31,102 nucleotides of DNA from Oscillospiraceae bacterium (GCA_020025275.1 JAHHSI010000028.1:1-31102); one strand, 5' to 3'; numbered from the stretch's first letter, positions 1 through 8,682 are shown. The notes: generated by a model from the sequence alone, not told the origin. Numbers and translations: made by a program.

Positions 1-705
1 GTGGCGGTACTTCATACCGGGTGCGCGGGGACGCTCTCCCTCTTTCAGCTTTCCGGTAACCGCCTTATCCACGGTCACCTCCCCCAGCACCTGTCGCAGG
101 GCTTCTAACGGCAGTCCGCCGGGACGCAGCAGCCGCGGCGGCGTCACCGTCAAATCAATGATGGTGGATTCCACGCCCACGCTGCAGGGACCTCCGTCCA
201 CGATCCCGTCGATCTTACCGTCCATGTCCTCGATCATATGCTCCGCCGTGGTGGGACTGGGGCGTCCCGAGGTATTGCCGCTGGGAGCCGCCACGGGGAC
301 ACCGGCGGCACGGATGATCTCCCGGGTCAGCGGATGATCCGGGCAGCGCACCCCCACCGTTTCCAGTCCTCCGGTGGTGCGCAGCGGCACGATCTCTCTG
401 CGCCGGAGGATCATGGTCAGCGGCCCGGGCCAAAAGGCCTCGGCCAACCGATAGGCCACCGCTGGCACATCCACACAATACCGCTCCAGCCAGTCGGCCT
501 CCGGCACATGGATGATGAGGGGATTGTCCTGCGGCCGCCCCTTGGCCTCAAAGATACGGCGCACCGCATCCTCGTTCAGGCCGTCAGCGCCCAATCCGTA
601 CACCGTCTCCGTGGGGATCCCCAGCAGACCGCCCCGGCGGAGGATCGCCGCAGACTCCTCCAGTGCATTCTTTTCTTTTTCCGGATGAAATATCCTTGTT
701 TTCAC
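1..705 (-). CDS. sua5: L-threonylcarbamoyladenylate synthase (Sua5/YwlC), 3' end cut off
   Basis: Makes threonylcarbamoyl-AMP from threonine, bicarbonate and ATP, the first step of t6A modification at position 37 of ANN-decoding tRNAs (cytoplasm). The 235 visible codons have no stop, so the gene runs off the window. Visible motifs: the IPTETVYGLG block (about residues 30-39), the AKGRP nucleotide loop (54-58), a PSGNTSG motif (141-147), and the RPGG/RAPGMKYRH stretch (226-235), where the Sua5 core passes into the linker of the longer Sua5 form. This suggests the full protein carries the extra C-terminal Sua5 domain and is not the short TsaC. The start is GTG at 705: a stop lies seven codons upstream and GAGG sits 8 nt before the GTG. 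It is the last visible gene of the ddl-murF-prfA unit, 24 nt after the LUD gene. sua5 next to prfA is also seen in Bacillus. Confidence 0.95.
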   Translation of the reverse strand, partial: MKTRIFHPEKEKNALEESAAILRRGGLLGIPTETVYGLGADGLNEDAVRRIFEAKGRPQDNPLIIHVPEADWLERYCVDVPAVAYRLAEAFWPGPLTMILRRREIVPLRTTGGLETVGVRCPDHPLTREIIRAAGVPVAAPSGNTSGRPSPTTAEHMIEDMDGKIDGIVDGGPCSVGVESTIIDLTVTPPRLLRPGGLPLEALRQVLGEVTVDKAVTGKLKEGERPRAPGMKYRH

Positions 706-729
706 GATATACGCCTCGAAATCTTAAAA

Positions 730-1371
730 TTAAATCCCCAGATCCTCGCCTACAAGGATCACCTTGATGCGGCCCGCAGGCCGGCAGTTTCTCGTAGCGA
801 CCAACTGGTTACAAATGCAGTCACTACTGTGACAGTTACCGCACAGCCCCGTGGCTGCACAAGGGGTCTTTCGCCCCGCAAAGCGCTGCATATTCGCCGG
901 GGCGGCATAGTGGCGTGCCCGGCCGCAGGCCTCCTCCAAGTCTGCCACTACCTTGTTCATACCCGCCACTACGATCACGCTCCGAGGGCCGAAACATAGT
1001 GCCGCAACACGATTTCCTGTGCCGTCAATATTGAAAAGCTGCCCATCTGCGGAGATGGCATTACTGCTCATAAGAAAGGTATCACACAGCAGTGCTTTCC
1101 GCATCAGCTCCTCTTTTTCCTCCGCAGTGCTGACGCTGTCACGATCCAGCACCGCATACTCCTCTTGGGCCAGCCGCTGCGGCACACCCAACGCCTGCAG
1201 GGTCATGCTGCCGCCCCAGGAGACCACATGGTCCTTCGGAATGAGCGACATGACCGTATCCAGTGCCTCTGCTGCCGTAGAGACATAATAAGCGTCAAAG
1301 TGGTTGCGCCGCAGCGCCTCCACCACTCGGGGGCCTGCCAGTTCCTGTCGTTTTCTGACTACATCCAACAT
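730..1371 (-). CDS. LUD-domain protein (DUF162, lactate-utilisation family) with C-terminal cysteine cluster
   Basis: A 213-residue LUD-domain protein, annotated in many Clostridia as 'lactate utilization protein'. The domain fills residues 1-160, with the motifs VVSWGGSMTL (49-58), SSNAISADG (102-110) and NIDGTGNRVAAL (114-125). A short tail has cysteines at about 171, 177, 180, 185, 187 and 196, which suggests a metal or iron-sulphur site (inference). LutA and LutB, partners of LutC in lactate oxidation, are not nearby, so a role in lactate use is not supported by context. ATG at 1371 is preceded by AAGGAG lying inside the last codons of prfA, only 3 nt away, so it is co-translated with prfA. 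The true function of these stand-alone LUD proteins is unknown to me. Confidence 0.85.
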   Translation of the reverse strand: MLDVVRKRQELAGPRVVEALRRNHFDAYYVSTAAEALDTVMSLIPKDHVVSWGGSMTLQALGVPQRLAQEEYAVLDRDSVSTAEEKEELMRKALLCDTFLMSSNAISADGQLFNIDGTGNRVAALCFGPRSVIVVAGMNKVVADLEEACGRARHYAAPANMQRFAGRKTPCAATGLCGNCHSSDCICNQLVATRNCRPAGRIKVILVGEDLGI

Positions 1372-1374
1372 ACG

Positions 1375-2457
1375 TTAGGACTCCTTTCCATAACCGCTGC
1401 CTTCCTGCAGCCGTGCCGCCTGATCGGCCACGGTCAGCGCATCAATGAGCGCATCCAGATCACCGTTGATGATGGCGGCAATATTGAAATTTTTATTCTC
1501 TCCCGTGAGCCGATGGTCGGTGACACGGTTCTGCGGGAAATTATAGGTGCGGATCTTGCCGCTTCGATCACCGGTGCCCACCTGGGTGCGGCGTGTCTGG
1601 GCGATGGCCGCCTCCTGCTTCTCCCGCTCCGCTTCATAGAGCTTTGTGCGGAGGATCTTCATGGCACGGTCCTTATTTTTATATTGACTGCGCTCGTCCT
1701 GACACTCCACCACCGTCCCCGTGGGCAGATGGGTGATGCGGATGGCAGACTCCGTCTTATTGACGTGCTGTCCGCCGGCTCCAGAGGAACGGTAAGTGTC
1801 AATCTGCAGATCCTTGGGATCAATGGAGAACTCCACTTCCTCCGCCTCCGGCATCACGGCCACCGTGGCCGCCGAGGTCTGGATCCGGCCGGAGGACTCC
1901 GTTTCCGGTACACGCTGTACACGGTGGGTGCCGGCCTCATATTTCAGCCGGGACCACGCCCCCTCCCCCTCTACGGTGAGGCTGATCTCCTTGATACCGC
2001 CCAGCTCCGTCTCGTTCACGCTGGCAATGTCCAGACGCCAACCACGCCGCTCGGCATACATGGTATACATACGCAAAAGGTCAGCGGCAAACAATGCACC
2101 CTCTTCTCCGCCGACACCGCTGCGGATCTCCAGAACAACACTTTTATCATCGTTGGGATCACGGGGAAGCAGCAGCAGCTTCAGTTCCTCTGCCAATCGC
2201 TCCTGATCGAGTCGGCCCTGCTGCAGTTCCTCCTGCGCCAGCTGCCGCATCTCCGGATCGTCCAGAAGTTCCATGGCCTCGGCGATCTGTGCCTCCGCAG
2301 CGCAGTATTCCCGCCATTTAAGCACCACCGGAGTCAATTCCTTCTGCTCCCGGCTCAGTGTGCGCAGCTTCTCCCGATCACTATAGACCGCCGGATCTCC
2401 CAACTGCCGTTCCACCTTGGAAAGCCGCTTTTCAATTTCTCTCAGCTTGTCCAGCAT
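1375..2457 (-). CDS. prfA: Peptide chain release factor 1 (RF1)
   Basis: Reads UAA and UAG in the ribosomal A site and triggers release of the finished peptide. The 360-residue protein has the family's normal length. The GGQ motif, whose glutamine acts in the peptidyl-transferase centre, is at residues 228-230. The RF1-type codon-recognition tripeptide is PET (184-186) rather than the SPF of RF2. I chose ATG at 2457, preceded by GAGAGGTGAG, over an in-frame GTG 15 nt upstream that overlaps the flavodoxin stop codon and lacks a ribosome site. prmC, which methylates the GGQ glutamine and often follows prfA in Firmicutes, is not here; a LUD gene takes that place. Confidence 0.97.
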   Translation of the reverse strand: MLDKLREIEKRLSKVERQLGDPAVYSDREKLRTLSREQKELTPVVLKWREYCAAEAQIAEAMELLDDPEMRQLAQEELQQGRLDQERLAEELKLLLLPRDPNDDKSVVLEIRSGVGGEEGALFAADLLRMYTMYAERRGWRLDIASVNETELGGIKEISLTVEGEGAWSRLKYEAGTHRVQRVPETESSGRIQTSAATVAVMPEAEEVEFSIDPKDLQIDTYRSSGAGGQHVNKTESAIRITHLPTGTVVECQDERSQYKNKDRAMKILRTKLYEAEREKQEAAIAQTRRTQVGTGDRSGKIRTYNFPQNRVTDHRLTGENKNFNIAAIINGDLDALIDALTVADQAARLQEGSGYGKES

Positions 2458-2468
2458 GGGCTCACCTC

Positions 2469-2954
2469 TCACTCGCTCAGATACTGCTGCGCTTCCTGGA
2501 TAAACTTATCCCGCCAGAACTCATAGCCGACTTCCCCCACACGCAGGGAGTGAGCCAGCACGTGGGGTGCGGCGGTATACTGATCCATCTGATCGTACAC
2601 CTCTTCATACCGCCGTTCGCTGGCACGGGTGATCACGTAGGCCGGGTTTTTCAGCTCAAGGCCACGGCGCTTCAGAAAAGCACGCATCACACTGCTGCAG
2701 CGCCCCGCCCACACCGGCGTTCCCAACACTACAAGGCGGTAATCCTCCAGATTTTTCTCCGTGGCCATCGGCTGCAGCGGCCGGGTGGAGCGCCGCATGG
2801 CTTCCATTCCCGAACGCATATACCCCTTCCAGCCGGAGCGATCCTGCCCGTCGGTGATCTCCACCAACTCGGCGTCCAGCGCCTGGGCAATTTCCTCCAT
2901 GGCTCTTTTTGTATTCCCACTGCGGGAAAAATAGATGCATAAAACGTCGCTCAT
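2469..2954 (-). CDS. Flavodoxin-family protein
   Basis: A 161-residue flavodoxin-fold protein, probably a cytoplasmic FMN-dependent electron carrier or small NAD(P)H:flavin enzyme. The N-terminal YFSRSGNTKRA (residues 8-18) is the classic phosphate-binding loop for FMN. The central VVLGTPVWAGRCSS (about 74-87) is the second FMN-contact loop. Length matches short-chain flavodoxin-like proteins. ATG at 2954 follows a GGAGG ribosome site and lies 10 nt after the ABC-F stop, so it belongs to the same operon. Context (cell wall and translation genes) does not reveal a redox partner, and the sequence does not show whether it is an electron shuttle or an enzyme. Confidence 0.88.
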   Translation of the reverse strand: MSDVLCIYFSRSGNTKRAMEEIAQALDAELVEITDGQDRSGWKGYMRSGMEAMRRSTRPLQPMATEKNLEDYRLVVLGTPVWAGRCSSVMRAFLKRRGLELKNPAYVITRASERRYEEVYDQMDQYTAAPHVLAHSLRVGEVGYEFWRDKFIQEAQQYLSE

Positions 2955-2964
2955 CGCGTTCCTC

Positions 2965-4860
2965 CTATTCTTCCAGTTGCAAGTTCAGCTCTTCCCAGCG
3001 GGTCATCTCCGCCGTCAGCTGTTCTTCCGCTTCCTGTTTTTTTCGATAGACTTCATTCAGTTTGCCTACATCACAGGCCACCTGCGCCATTTCTTCATCT
3101 AACTGGGCACACACCGCCTCCAGACGGGCAATCCCCGACTCACAGATAGTGATCTGCCGGCGCAGCGCCTGCTGTTCCCGGTTGCCCCGCGGCGGACGGG
3201 TATCTCCCTTTTTCGCCGGCTTGGGGGGCGGGGCCACATGCTTTTTTTCCTCCGCCTTCATGGCCCGATACTGGGCAAACCCCATGGGATAATCATGGAT
3301 GGTGCCGTCGGACAATTCCCAGACGCGGGTGGCAAAGCGATTGGCAAAGTAGCGGTCGTGGGAGACAAAAAGCAGCGTACCATCAAAGGCCTCCACCGCC
3401 TCCTCGATCCACTCACGTGAGTCGATATCCAAGTGGTTGGTCGGCTCGTCCAGTACGAGAAAATTGATTTCCTCGTCCATCAGCATACACAGCCGCAGAC
3501 GGCTCAGTTCGCCACCGGAGAGCACTGACACGCTCTTGAAAACATCCTCTCCCTGAAACTGATAGGCGGCCAGACGATTCCGTGCACTCTGTGCCGAGAG
3601 ATTCTTCTTGGCAAAGAGCATGGTGTCCACCAGATTCCGCTCCGGGTGATCAAACTGGATCATCTGCTCCAAATAGGCCGCCTTGACCGAGGGGCCCATC
3701 CGAATCACACCGCTGTCACAGCGCTCCCGCCCCATGATCATCTGGAGGAGCGTGGTTTTACCGGTTCCGTTTTCTCCCACAAAGGCGATCCGCTCGCCGC
3801 CGCCAACCCGGAGATAGATGTCCGAAAACAATTTTCGCTCGTCGAAGGCCTTAGATACGCCCTTGATTTGCAGAACTTCATCGCCCTTGAACTCCCGGCT
3901 GGCAAACCGGGCATCCATCTTCTTGGCACGGGTGGGCTTGGCCGTTGTTTTCATACGCTCAATGCGCTTTTCCATGGAAAACGCCCGCTTGTGCAGGGCA
4001 TCGTTGCCCATAAAGGCCCACAGGTGCATCTTCTCCGCCGCAGCGGTCAGCTGGTCGATCTTGGCCTGTTCCTTGAGATACTGCTTCATGCGCTCCTGAT
4101 AGCGCCGCTCCTTCTCAATGGCATAAAAACTGTAGTTTCCGCTGTAAAACTCCGCCTTGCCGTCGGCAATTTCAATGACACGGTTCACGGTGCGATCGAG
4201 GAAGTAGCGGTCATGGGAGATGGTCACCACCGTACCGTGGAAGCTGCGGATGTACTCTTCCAGCCACTCCGTCGCCTGCATATCCAAATGGTTGGTTGGC
4301 TCATCCAACAGAAGAATATCTGTATCCTCCAGAATGAGACGCCCCAGGTTGACCCGGGTCTTTTCTCCGCCGGAGAGCTGATCAAAGAGCCGTCCCCGCA
4401 TTTCCGCATCGATGGACAGGCCGTTGGCCACCTTATTGACGGCCGTCTGCGTATCATAGCCGCCCAACCCCTCAAATCGGGCGGTCAGTTCGCCGTAGCG
4501 CCGCAGAAGCTGCTCATCGCTCTCCCCCGCCGCCATGCGCTCGGTCAGTGCATCCATCTCCTCCTTCAGCCGGAACATCCGGGCAAAGGCCGACTGAAGC
4601 ACCTCCTCCACGGTATAGCCGGCCGGGTACACCGGGATCTGTGAGATCAGCCCTACACGGCGGCCGGCGGCAATGGTCACCTGTCCTTCATCATAGTCCA
4701 GTTCGCCGGTGAGAATACGGAAAAGCGTGCTCTTCCCGGCACCGTTCTTTCCCAAAAGGCCGACCCGCTCTCCGGTATCGATCTGAAAGGTCAGGCCGTC
4801 CAGTATTTTCTTTTCCAAGTCAAAGGACTTACTCAGTCCCGCTACACGGATATCGATCAT
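2965..4860 (-). CDS. ABC-F family ATPase (ribosome-associated, EttA/Uup/YdiF type)
   Basis: A 631-residue soluble protein with two ABC ATPase domains and no membrane segments, as in ABC-F translation factors that bind the ribosomal E site. Domain 1: Walker A GKNGAGKS (37-44), signature SGGEK (163-167), Walker B LLLDEPTNHLD (183-193). The linker (about 240-320) is rich in Lys, Arg and Glu, as in the P-site tRNA interaction motif. Domain 2: Walker A GENGTGKT (362-369), signature SGGEL (448-452), Walker B LVLDEPTNHLD (468-478). A proline/lysine hinge (about 543-556) leads to a C-terminal coiled coil (558-631) like that of Uup/YdiF. The start is ATG at 4860, which overlaps the murF stop (ATGA), implying translational coupling. 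An extended frame upstream lies inside murF and is not used. Whether it is housekeeping or gives antibiotic protection cannot be told; its operon position favours housekeeping. Confidence 0.93.
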   Translation of the reverse strand: MIDIRVAGLSKSFDLEKKILDGLTFQIDTGERVGLLGKNGAGKSTLFRILTGELDYDEGQVTIAAGRRVGLISQIPVYPAGYTVEEVLQSAFARMFRLKEEMDALTERMAAGESDEQLLRRYGELTARFEGLGGYDTQTAVNKVANGLSIDAEMRGRLFDQLSGGEKTRVNLGRLILEDTDILLLDEPTNHLDMQATEWLEEYIRSFHGTVVTISHDRYFLDRTVNRVIEIADGKAEFYSGNYSFYAIEKERRYQERMKQYLKEQAKIDQLTAAAEKMHLWAFMGNDALHKRAFSMEKRIERMKTTAKPTRAKKMDARFASREFKGDEVLQIKGVSKAFDERKLFSDIYLRVGGGERIAFVGENGTGKTTLLQMIMGRERCDSGVIRMGPSVKAAYLEQMIQFDHPERNLVDTMLFAKKNLSAQSARNRLAAYQFQGEDVFKSVSVLSGGELSRLRLCMLMDEEINFLVLDEPTNHLDIDSREWIEEAVEAFDGTLLFVSHDRYFANRFATRVWELSDGTIHDYPMGFAQYRAMKAEEKKHVAPPPKPAKKGDTRPPRGNREQQALRRQITICESGIARLEAVCAQLDEEMAQVACDVGKLNEVYRKKQEAEEQLTAEMTRWEELNLQLEE

Positions 4861-6215
4861 GAATATGTCTCTTCCAGTTCTTTTACAATTTTGCCAAAGT
4901 CCATGGCATGGGACGCCTTCACCAGTGCCGTGGTACCGGGCGTCATCCACCGGTGAATGGCGGGCATGGCCTCCTCAAGGGTGGCAAAGTGAGCGCCGAT
5001 GGCCCCGGCTTCTGCGGCAATGGCGGCTGCCTTGGGTCCGATAGCCACCACATGATCAAGGCCCAACTCTCTGCTCAGCCGACCGATCTCCCGGTGGGCG
5101 CTCTCACTCTTATCGCCCAGTTCCCCCATATCACCCAGAATGGCCAGCGTGCGGCCCTGACTCTTGGTCAGGATCCGCAGCGCCTCCGCCATGGCCTGCG
5201 GGTTGGCATTATAACAGTCGTCAATGACCAGCCGCTCTTCCCGCAGCCGCAGACGGCGCATCCGGGACCCCGTGGTCACATAGGCCGCCACACCCTCTAC
5301 GATCTCCTGATGAGAAAGGCCCAGACGCTCGCCGATCGCCACGGCCATGGAGGCCGAATAGATCATATAGACTCCGGGAGACGGGATGGACAGACAATAG
5401 GTGTCTTTCTTCGTTTGCACGGTGCAGTCGATTCCCTCCATGCCGCGGTCCAGAAGATCCGTAACCCGGACATCACAGTTAGCGCCTTGTCCGCAGCGCA
5501 CCGTCTCAAAGGGGAGCTCCAGTGTGTTGAGGAGTTCGTCATCACCGTTGAGAACGGCCAGACCGCCTGCCTGCAGGCTCTCAAAGATCTCGCACTTGCT
5601 GCGCAGCGTCCCCTGCCGTGTATTACCCATATTCTCGATATGGGCATCGCCGATATTGGTGATCACGGCGATCTGCGGGCGCACCATCACACCCATATAG
5701 CGCAGCTCGCCGAAATGGTCCATGCCCGTTTCGATCACCGCCGCCCAGTGCTCCCGTTCCAGACGCACCAGAGTCTGAGGCACCCCGATCTGGTTATTAT
5801 AATTGGCCTCCGTCTTCAGGGTGGGGCCGTGCTGTCCCAACACCGCCGCAATCATTTCCTTGGTGGTGGTTTTTCCGGCACTGCCGGTGATCTGCACCAC
5901 AGGAATATCGAAAAGCCCCCGATACCAGGACGCCAGATCCCGCAGCGCCAGCATCGTATCGGCTACCTGAATGTAGAATTTCCCCTCCACAAAGGTCTCC
6001 GGCACACGCTCACAAAGGCAGCCGGCAGCGCCGGCCTCCAGTGAGCCGGTCACATAGGCATGCCCGTCGAACCGCTCGCCCACCAGTGGAACAAAGAGAT
6101 CCCCCGGTGCAATACGGCGGCTGTCGGTGGACATACCGGAAAAATGCTCCGCTCCGCTCTGCAGCAGCGTTCCACTCACAGCGCGGCACAGATCCGCAAC
6201 GCAACACTCCATCAT
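4857..6215 (-). CDS. murF: UDP-N-acetylmuramoyl-tripeptide--D-alanyl-D-alanine ligase
   Basis: Adds D-Ala-D-Ala to UDP-MurNAc-tripeptide, the last cytoplasmic step of the peptidoglycan pentapeptide. At 452 residues it has normal Mur-ligase length. The N-terminal domain includes STDSR (29-33) and LFVPLVGERFDGH (40-52). The ATP loop GSAGKTTT is at 111-118. The central TEANYNNQIG and ETGMDHFGEL blocks and the DDCYNANPQAM motif are typical of MurF. The start ATG overlaps the ddl stop (ATGA) and the gene's own stop overlaps the ABC-F start, so three genes are translationally chained. ddl directly upstream makes this enzyme's dipeptide substrate. Confidence 0.97.
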   Translation of the reverse strand: MMECCVADLCRAVSGTLLQSGAEHFSGMSTDSRRIAPGDLFVPLVGERFDGHAYVTGSLEAGAAGCLCERVPETFVEGKFYIQVADTMLALRDLASWYRGLFDIPVVQITGSAGKTTTKEMIAAVLGQHGPTLKTEANYNNQIGVPQTLVRLEREHWAAVIETGMDHFGELRYMGVMVRPQIAVITNIGDAHIENMGNTRQGTLRSKCEIFESLQAGGLAVLNGDDELLNTLELPFETVRCGQGANCDVRVTDLLDRGMEGIDCTVQTKKDTYCLSIPSPGVYMIYSASMAVAIGERLGLSHQEIVEGVAAYVTTGSRMRRLRLREERLVIDDCYNANPQAMAEALRILTKSQGRTLAILGDMGELGDKSESAHREIGRLSRELGLDHVVAIGPKAAAIAAEAGAIGAHFATLEEAMPAIHRWMTPGTTALVKASHAMDFGKIVKELEETYS

Positions 6216-7273
6216 TTCCGCTCCGCCTTTCTCGCCTTCAACGACTCCTGCACCACGGTCTCACAGAGCTCGCCGTAGCTGATCCCCACGGCGGCCGCCT
6301 CTTGGGGCACCAGTGACGTCGGCGTCATACCCGGCAGAGTATTGACCTCCAGACACCAGGGCCGGCCCTCGTCATCCAGCAGGAAGTCCGTCCGGGAATA
6401 CACCGAGAGGCCCAGCGCACGGTGCAGGCGCAGCGCCATCTCGCCCATCTCATGCCATACGGCATCGTCGATGGGCGCAGGGCAGATCTCCTTGGCGCCG
6501 CCGGACTGGTACTTTGCCTCATAATCAAAATAGTCGGACGCCGGCACGATCTCCACTGCCGGCAGATAGGTATCCCCCAGCACGGCCACCGTCAGTTCCC
6601 GGCCTTTGATCTTTTTTTCCACGATCACATGGTTGCCGTACCGGAGCAGACGGCGCAGTGCCGTTTCCAGTTCCGCCTTGGTATCGGGCAGCTCCACGCC
6701 GATGGAACTGCCGCCATTGACGATCTTCACCGCGCAGGGCACTTCCAGTTCCTCCACGAGCCGCGGAATGTCCTCCTCGCCGTACGTCACATCGCGCCAC
6801 GGGGCGCTGCGGATCCGCTCGGCATCCAGAAACCGCTTGGTGATGGCCTTATCCATGGCCATCCCGCTGCCAATATAGCCCGAACCGGTATAGGGTACGC
6901 CCAGAAGATCCAGCGTCGCCTGCATCCGGCCGTCCTCGCCGCACGCACCGTGAAGGGCCAAAAAGACGATGTCGGCCATCATGCAGACCTGCAGGACATC
7001 CTTACCCAGAATAGACGGGCTCTGGTCGTTGCGGCTGCGGCGGACCGCCTCCAGATCCGGAGCCGCACTCTCTACACGGACATCGCTGCAAAGGCCGTCA
7101 GGCACATCAAAGACGTCCTTCAGCTCCCCGGTATACTGCTCCAACCCCAAGAACATATCGACCAAAATCGCCTGATGTCCCTTTTCACGAAGGGCCCGAC
7201 ACACGCCGGTGCCGGAGACCAGTGATACGTTTCGCTCCGTGCTCAGGCCACCTGCCAACACAACAATTTTCAT
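6212..7273 (-). CDS. ddl: D-alanine--D-alanine ligase
   Basis: Joins two D-alanines using ATP to give the dipeptide that MurF attaches to the cell-wall precursor. The 353-residue ATP-grasp protein shows MKIVVLAGGLSTER at the N terminus, HGACGEDG (109-116), NGGSSIGV (186-193), an omega loop with EAKYQSGGA, and a C-terminal LEVNTLPGMTPTSL. The tyrosine in the EAKYQ loop fits D-Ala-D-Ala specificity rather than the D-Ala-D-Lac type of VanA (family knowledge). It is the first gene of the minus-strand operon and lies about 70 nt downstream of a clear promoter. The start ATG at 7273 begins the conserved MKIVVLAGG strand. Confidence 0.96.
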   Translation of the reverse strand: MKIVVLAGGLSTERNVSLVSGTGVCRALREKGHQAILVDMFLGLEQYTGELKDVFDVPDGLCSDVRVESAAPDLEAVRRSRNDQSPSILGKDVLQVCMMADIVFLALHGACGEDGRMQATLDLLGVPYTGSGYIGSGMAMDKAITKRFLDAERIRSAPWRDVTYGEEDIPRLVEELEVPCAVKIVNGGSSIGVELPDTKAELETALRRLLRYGNHVIVEKKIKGRELTVAVLGDTYLPAVEIVPASDYFDYEAKYQSGGAKEICPAPIDDAVWHEMGEMALRLHRALGLSVYSRTDFLLDDEGRPWCLEVNTLPGMTPTSLVPQEAAAVGISYGELCETVVQESLKARKAERK

Positions 7274-7352
7274 AGTGTACCTCTCTATTCCGTCGCTCCA
7301 CCACAGCCAACGTGCAGCAAGTCGATCTTATTTCACAATAATTCAGTATGAT

Positions 7353-7381
7353 AGTATACCATACCATGATTCCAATTACAA
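7353..7381 (-). promoter_or_regulatory. Sigma-A promoter for ddl-murF operon
   Basis: Read on the minus strand: -35 TTGTAA, 17-nt spacer, -10 TATACT. The predicted start is near 7346, about 70 nt before the ddl ATG. It sits in an AT-rich gap and is the only good promoter seen for the seven-gene unit that runs off the left edge. Confidence 0.8.
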
Positions 7382-7420
7382 CCAAATCTCCCGTGCCGGC
7401 CGCTTTTTCCCACGGCACAC

Positions 7421-7454
7421 AAAAATCTCCCGCACGGTCTGTCGTACGGGAGAT
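7421..7454 (-). terminator. Intrinsic terminator after the RodA/FtsW gene
   Basis: On the minus strand ATCTCCCGTAC pairs with GTGCGGGAGAT (one mismatch near the loop), followed by TTTTTG. It begins 14 nt after the stop codon of the FtsW/RodA-family gene and separates it from the ddl operon promoter. Confidence 0.88.
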
Positions 7455-7467
7455 CCATCATAGCATA

Positions 7468-8616
7468 TTATTTGAGCCATTCCGGCAGCGTTCGCCCGTG
7501 GATACTGCTGACCATTCCCATAGAGATGAACAGCGTCACGATGGAAGATCCGCCATAGCTGAAAAACGGCAGCGTCAGACCGATGACCGGCAGGACGAAA
7601 AGACACATCCCGATGTTGGAAAGGGTCTGGAAAATCAACATGCCGGCCATACCCACACAGACATAGGACTCCATCTTCGTTCTCGCCTTTGTGGCTGTCA
7701 CAAGACACCGGATGATGATGGCCGACAGCATCACGATCACCAACAGACAGCCCAGCATCCCCAGTTCCTCGCCAATGGCCGCAAAGATAAAGTCCGTATG
7801 GCGGAAGGGCAGGCTCTGGCTGAACTCACTCTGGGTCTGTGTGCCGTGGAAAAGACCCTGTCCCGTCAGTTTTCCGCCGCCCAGTGTCAGCAGGCTGCGG
7901 GTCTGGTGCCAGCCCACGCCCAGTGGGTCCAGATCGTGGTCAAAGAGGATCCGGAAACGATCCATCATATATTCCGGGATCTTTTCCTCCTGCCACAGGA
8001 GGAAAAAGCCGATGCCGGCGCCACTGATCCCAAGAATGAACCACCGGGCCGCCACACCGGCAGCAAAGGCCATGCAGGCAAAGGCGAACACATACACCAG
8101 TGCGCTGCCCATATCCGAGGAGATCACATAGTAAAGACCGATCATCAACAAAAGATGGCCGCCCAACATGGCCACCGAGGGGACGGATTTTAAGTCCCGA
8201 TTCTCCTTCAGCCAGACCAACTGCTTTGCCAGCAGCAGGATAAAGGTCATCTTCACGATCTCGGCCGGCTGAATGTTCACCGGAAATCCGGGGATGTGCA
8301 GCCACGCAAGGTTGCCGTTGCTCTCAAAGCCCAGCGGCGTTTTCAGCAGCAGGATGAACCCGATGTTGAACGCCAGAACCCACTTCCACTTCTTGACCAC
8401 TTCCGTCAGATCAACCATGGAGACCAAGAAGTAGAGCACTACGCCGATAACGGCCGCACCACCCTGTACGATCACGTATTTGCGCGTCTCCATATAGTTG
8501 GTGGCACTGGCGATCATCACAAGTCCATACACTGTGGCGGCGCAGCACAGCCCCAGCAGCACCAGATCAGCCTGCCGGACGATATCGGATAAAAATTCTA
8601 ATCTGCGTCGAAGCAT
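7468..8616 (-). CDS. FtsW/RodA/SpoVE-family (SEDS) peptidoglycan glycosyltransferase, RodA-like
   Basis: An integral membrane SEDS protein that polymerises lipid II into glycan strands, normally with a class B penicillin-binding protein. It has 382 residues and about ten hydrophobic segments. Conserved motifs are NIQPAEIVK (114-122), LGGGKLTGQGL (245-255), HTDFIFAAIGEELG (273-286; the Asp at 275 is, as I recall, the essential SEDS acid) and LPFFSYGGSS (349-358). The GTQTQ segment (258-262) before HTDFIF recalls RodA more than FtsW, but the assignment among RodA, FtsW and SpoVE is not certain. ATG at 8616 has GAGG about 8 nt upstream. It is a single-gene unit with its own promoter and terminator; no PBP2 or mreBCD gene is in the window. 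Confidence 0.93.
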   Translation of the reverse strand: MLRRRLEFLSDIVRQADLVLLGLCCAATVYGLVMIASATNYMETRKYVIVQGGAAVIGVVLYFLVSMVDLTEVVKKWKWVLAFNIGFILLLKTPLGFESNGNLAWLHIPGFPVNIQPAEIVKMTFILLLAKQLVWLKENRDLKSVPSVAMLGGHLLLMIGLYYVISSDMGSALVYVFAFACMAFAAGVAARWFILGISGAGIGFFLLWQEEKIPEYMMDRFRILFDHDLDPLGVGWHQTRSLLTLGGGKLTGQGLFHGTQTQSEFSQSLPFRHTDFIFAAIGEELGMLGCLLVIVMLSAIIIRCLVTATKARTKMESYVCVGMAGMLIFQTLSNIGMCLFVLPVIGLTLPFFSYGGSSIVTLFISMGMVSSIHGRTLPEWLK

Positions 8617-8653
8617 ACGTTTTCCTCGATTTCTTTCTGTTTCTATGCTCTAT

Positions 8654-8682
8654 AGTGTACCACAGGAAGTTTTTCCTGTAAA
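8654..8682 (-). promoter_or_regulatory. Promoter of the RodA/FtsW-family gene
   Basis: Minus strand: -35 TTTACA, 17-nt spacer, -10 TACACT preceded by TGG (extended -10). The start would be near 8647, about 31 nt before the ATG. The spacer and both edges are covered by an inverted repeat (listed separately). Confidence 0.75.
8662..8679. repeat. Perfect 7-bp inverted repeat inside the RodA/FtsW promoter
   Basis: ACAGGAA - GTTT - TTCCTGT. The two half-sites are perfect and lie between the -35 and -10 boxes, touching the -35. This is where a repressor would block RNA polymerase. It could also be chance or form a small hairpin; no regulator gene is nearby. Confidence 0.5.

Noticed and set aside
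4861..4950. 30-residue N-terminal extension of the ABC-F protein
   Set aside because: It lies within murF in another frame; the coupled ATGA start at 4860 begins the conserved ABC fold.
7392..7418. Inverted repeat GTGCCG...CGGCAC beside the ddl promoter
   Set aside because: Short stem with a long loop, no T-run and next to a much better terminator; probably incidental.
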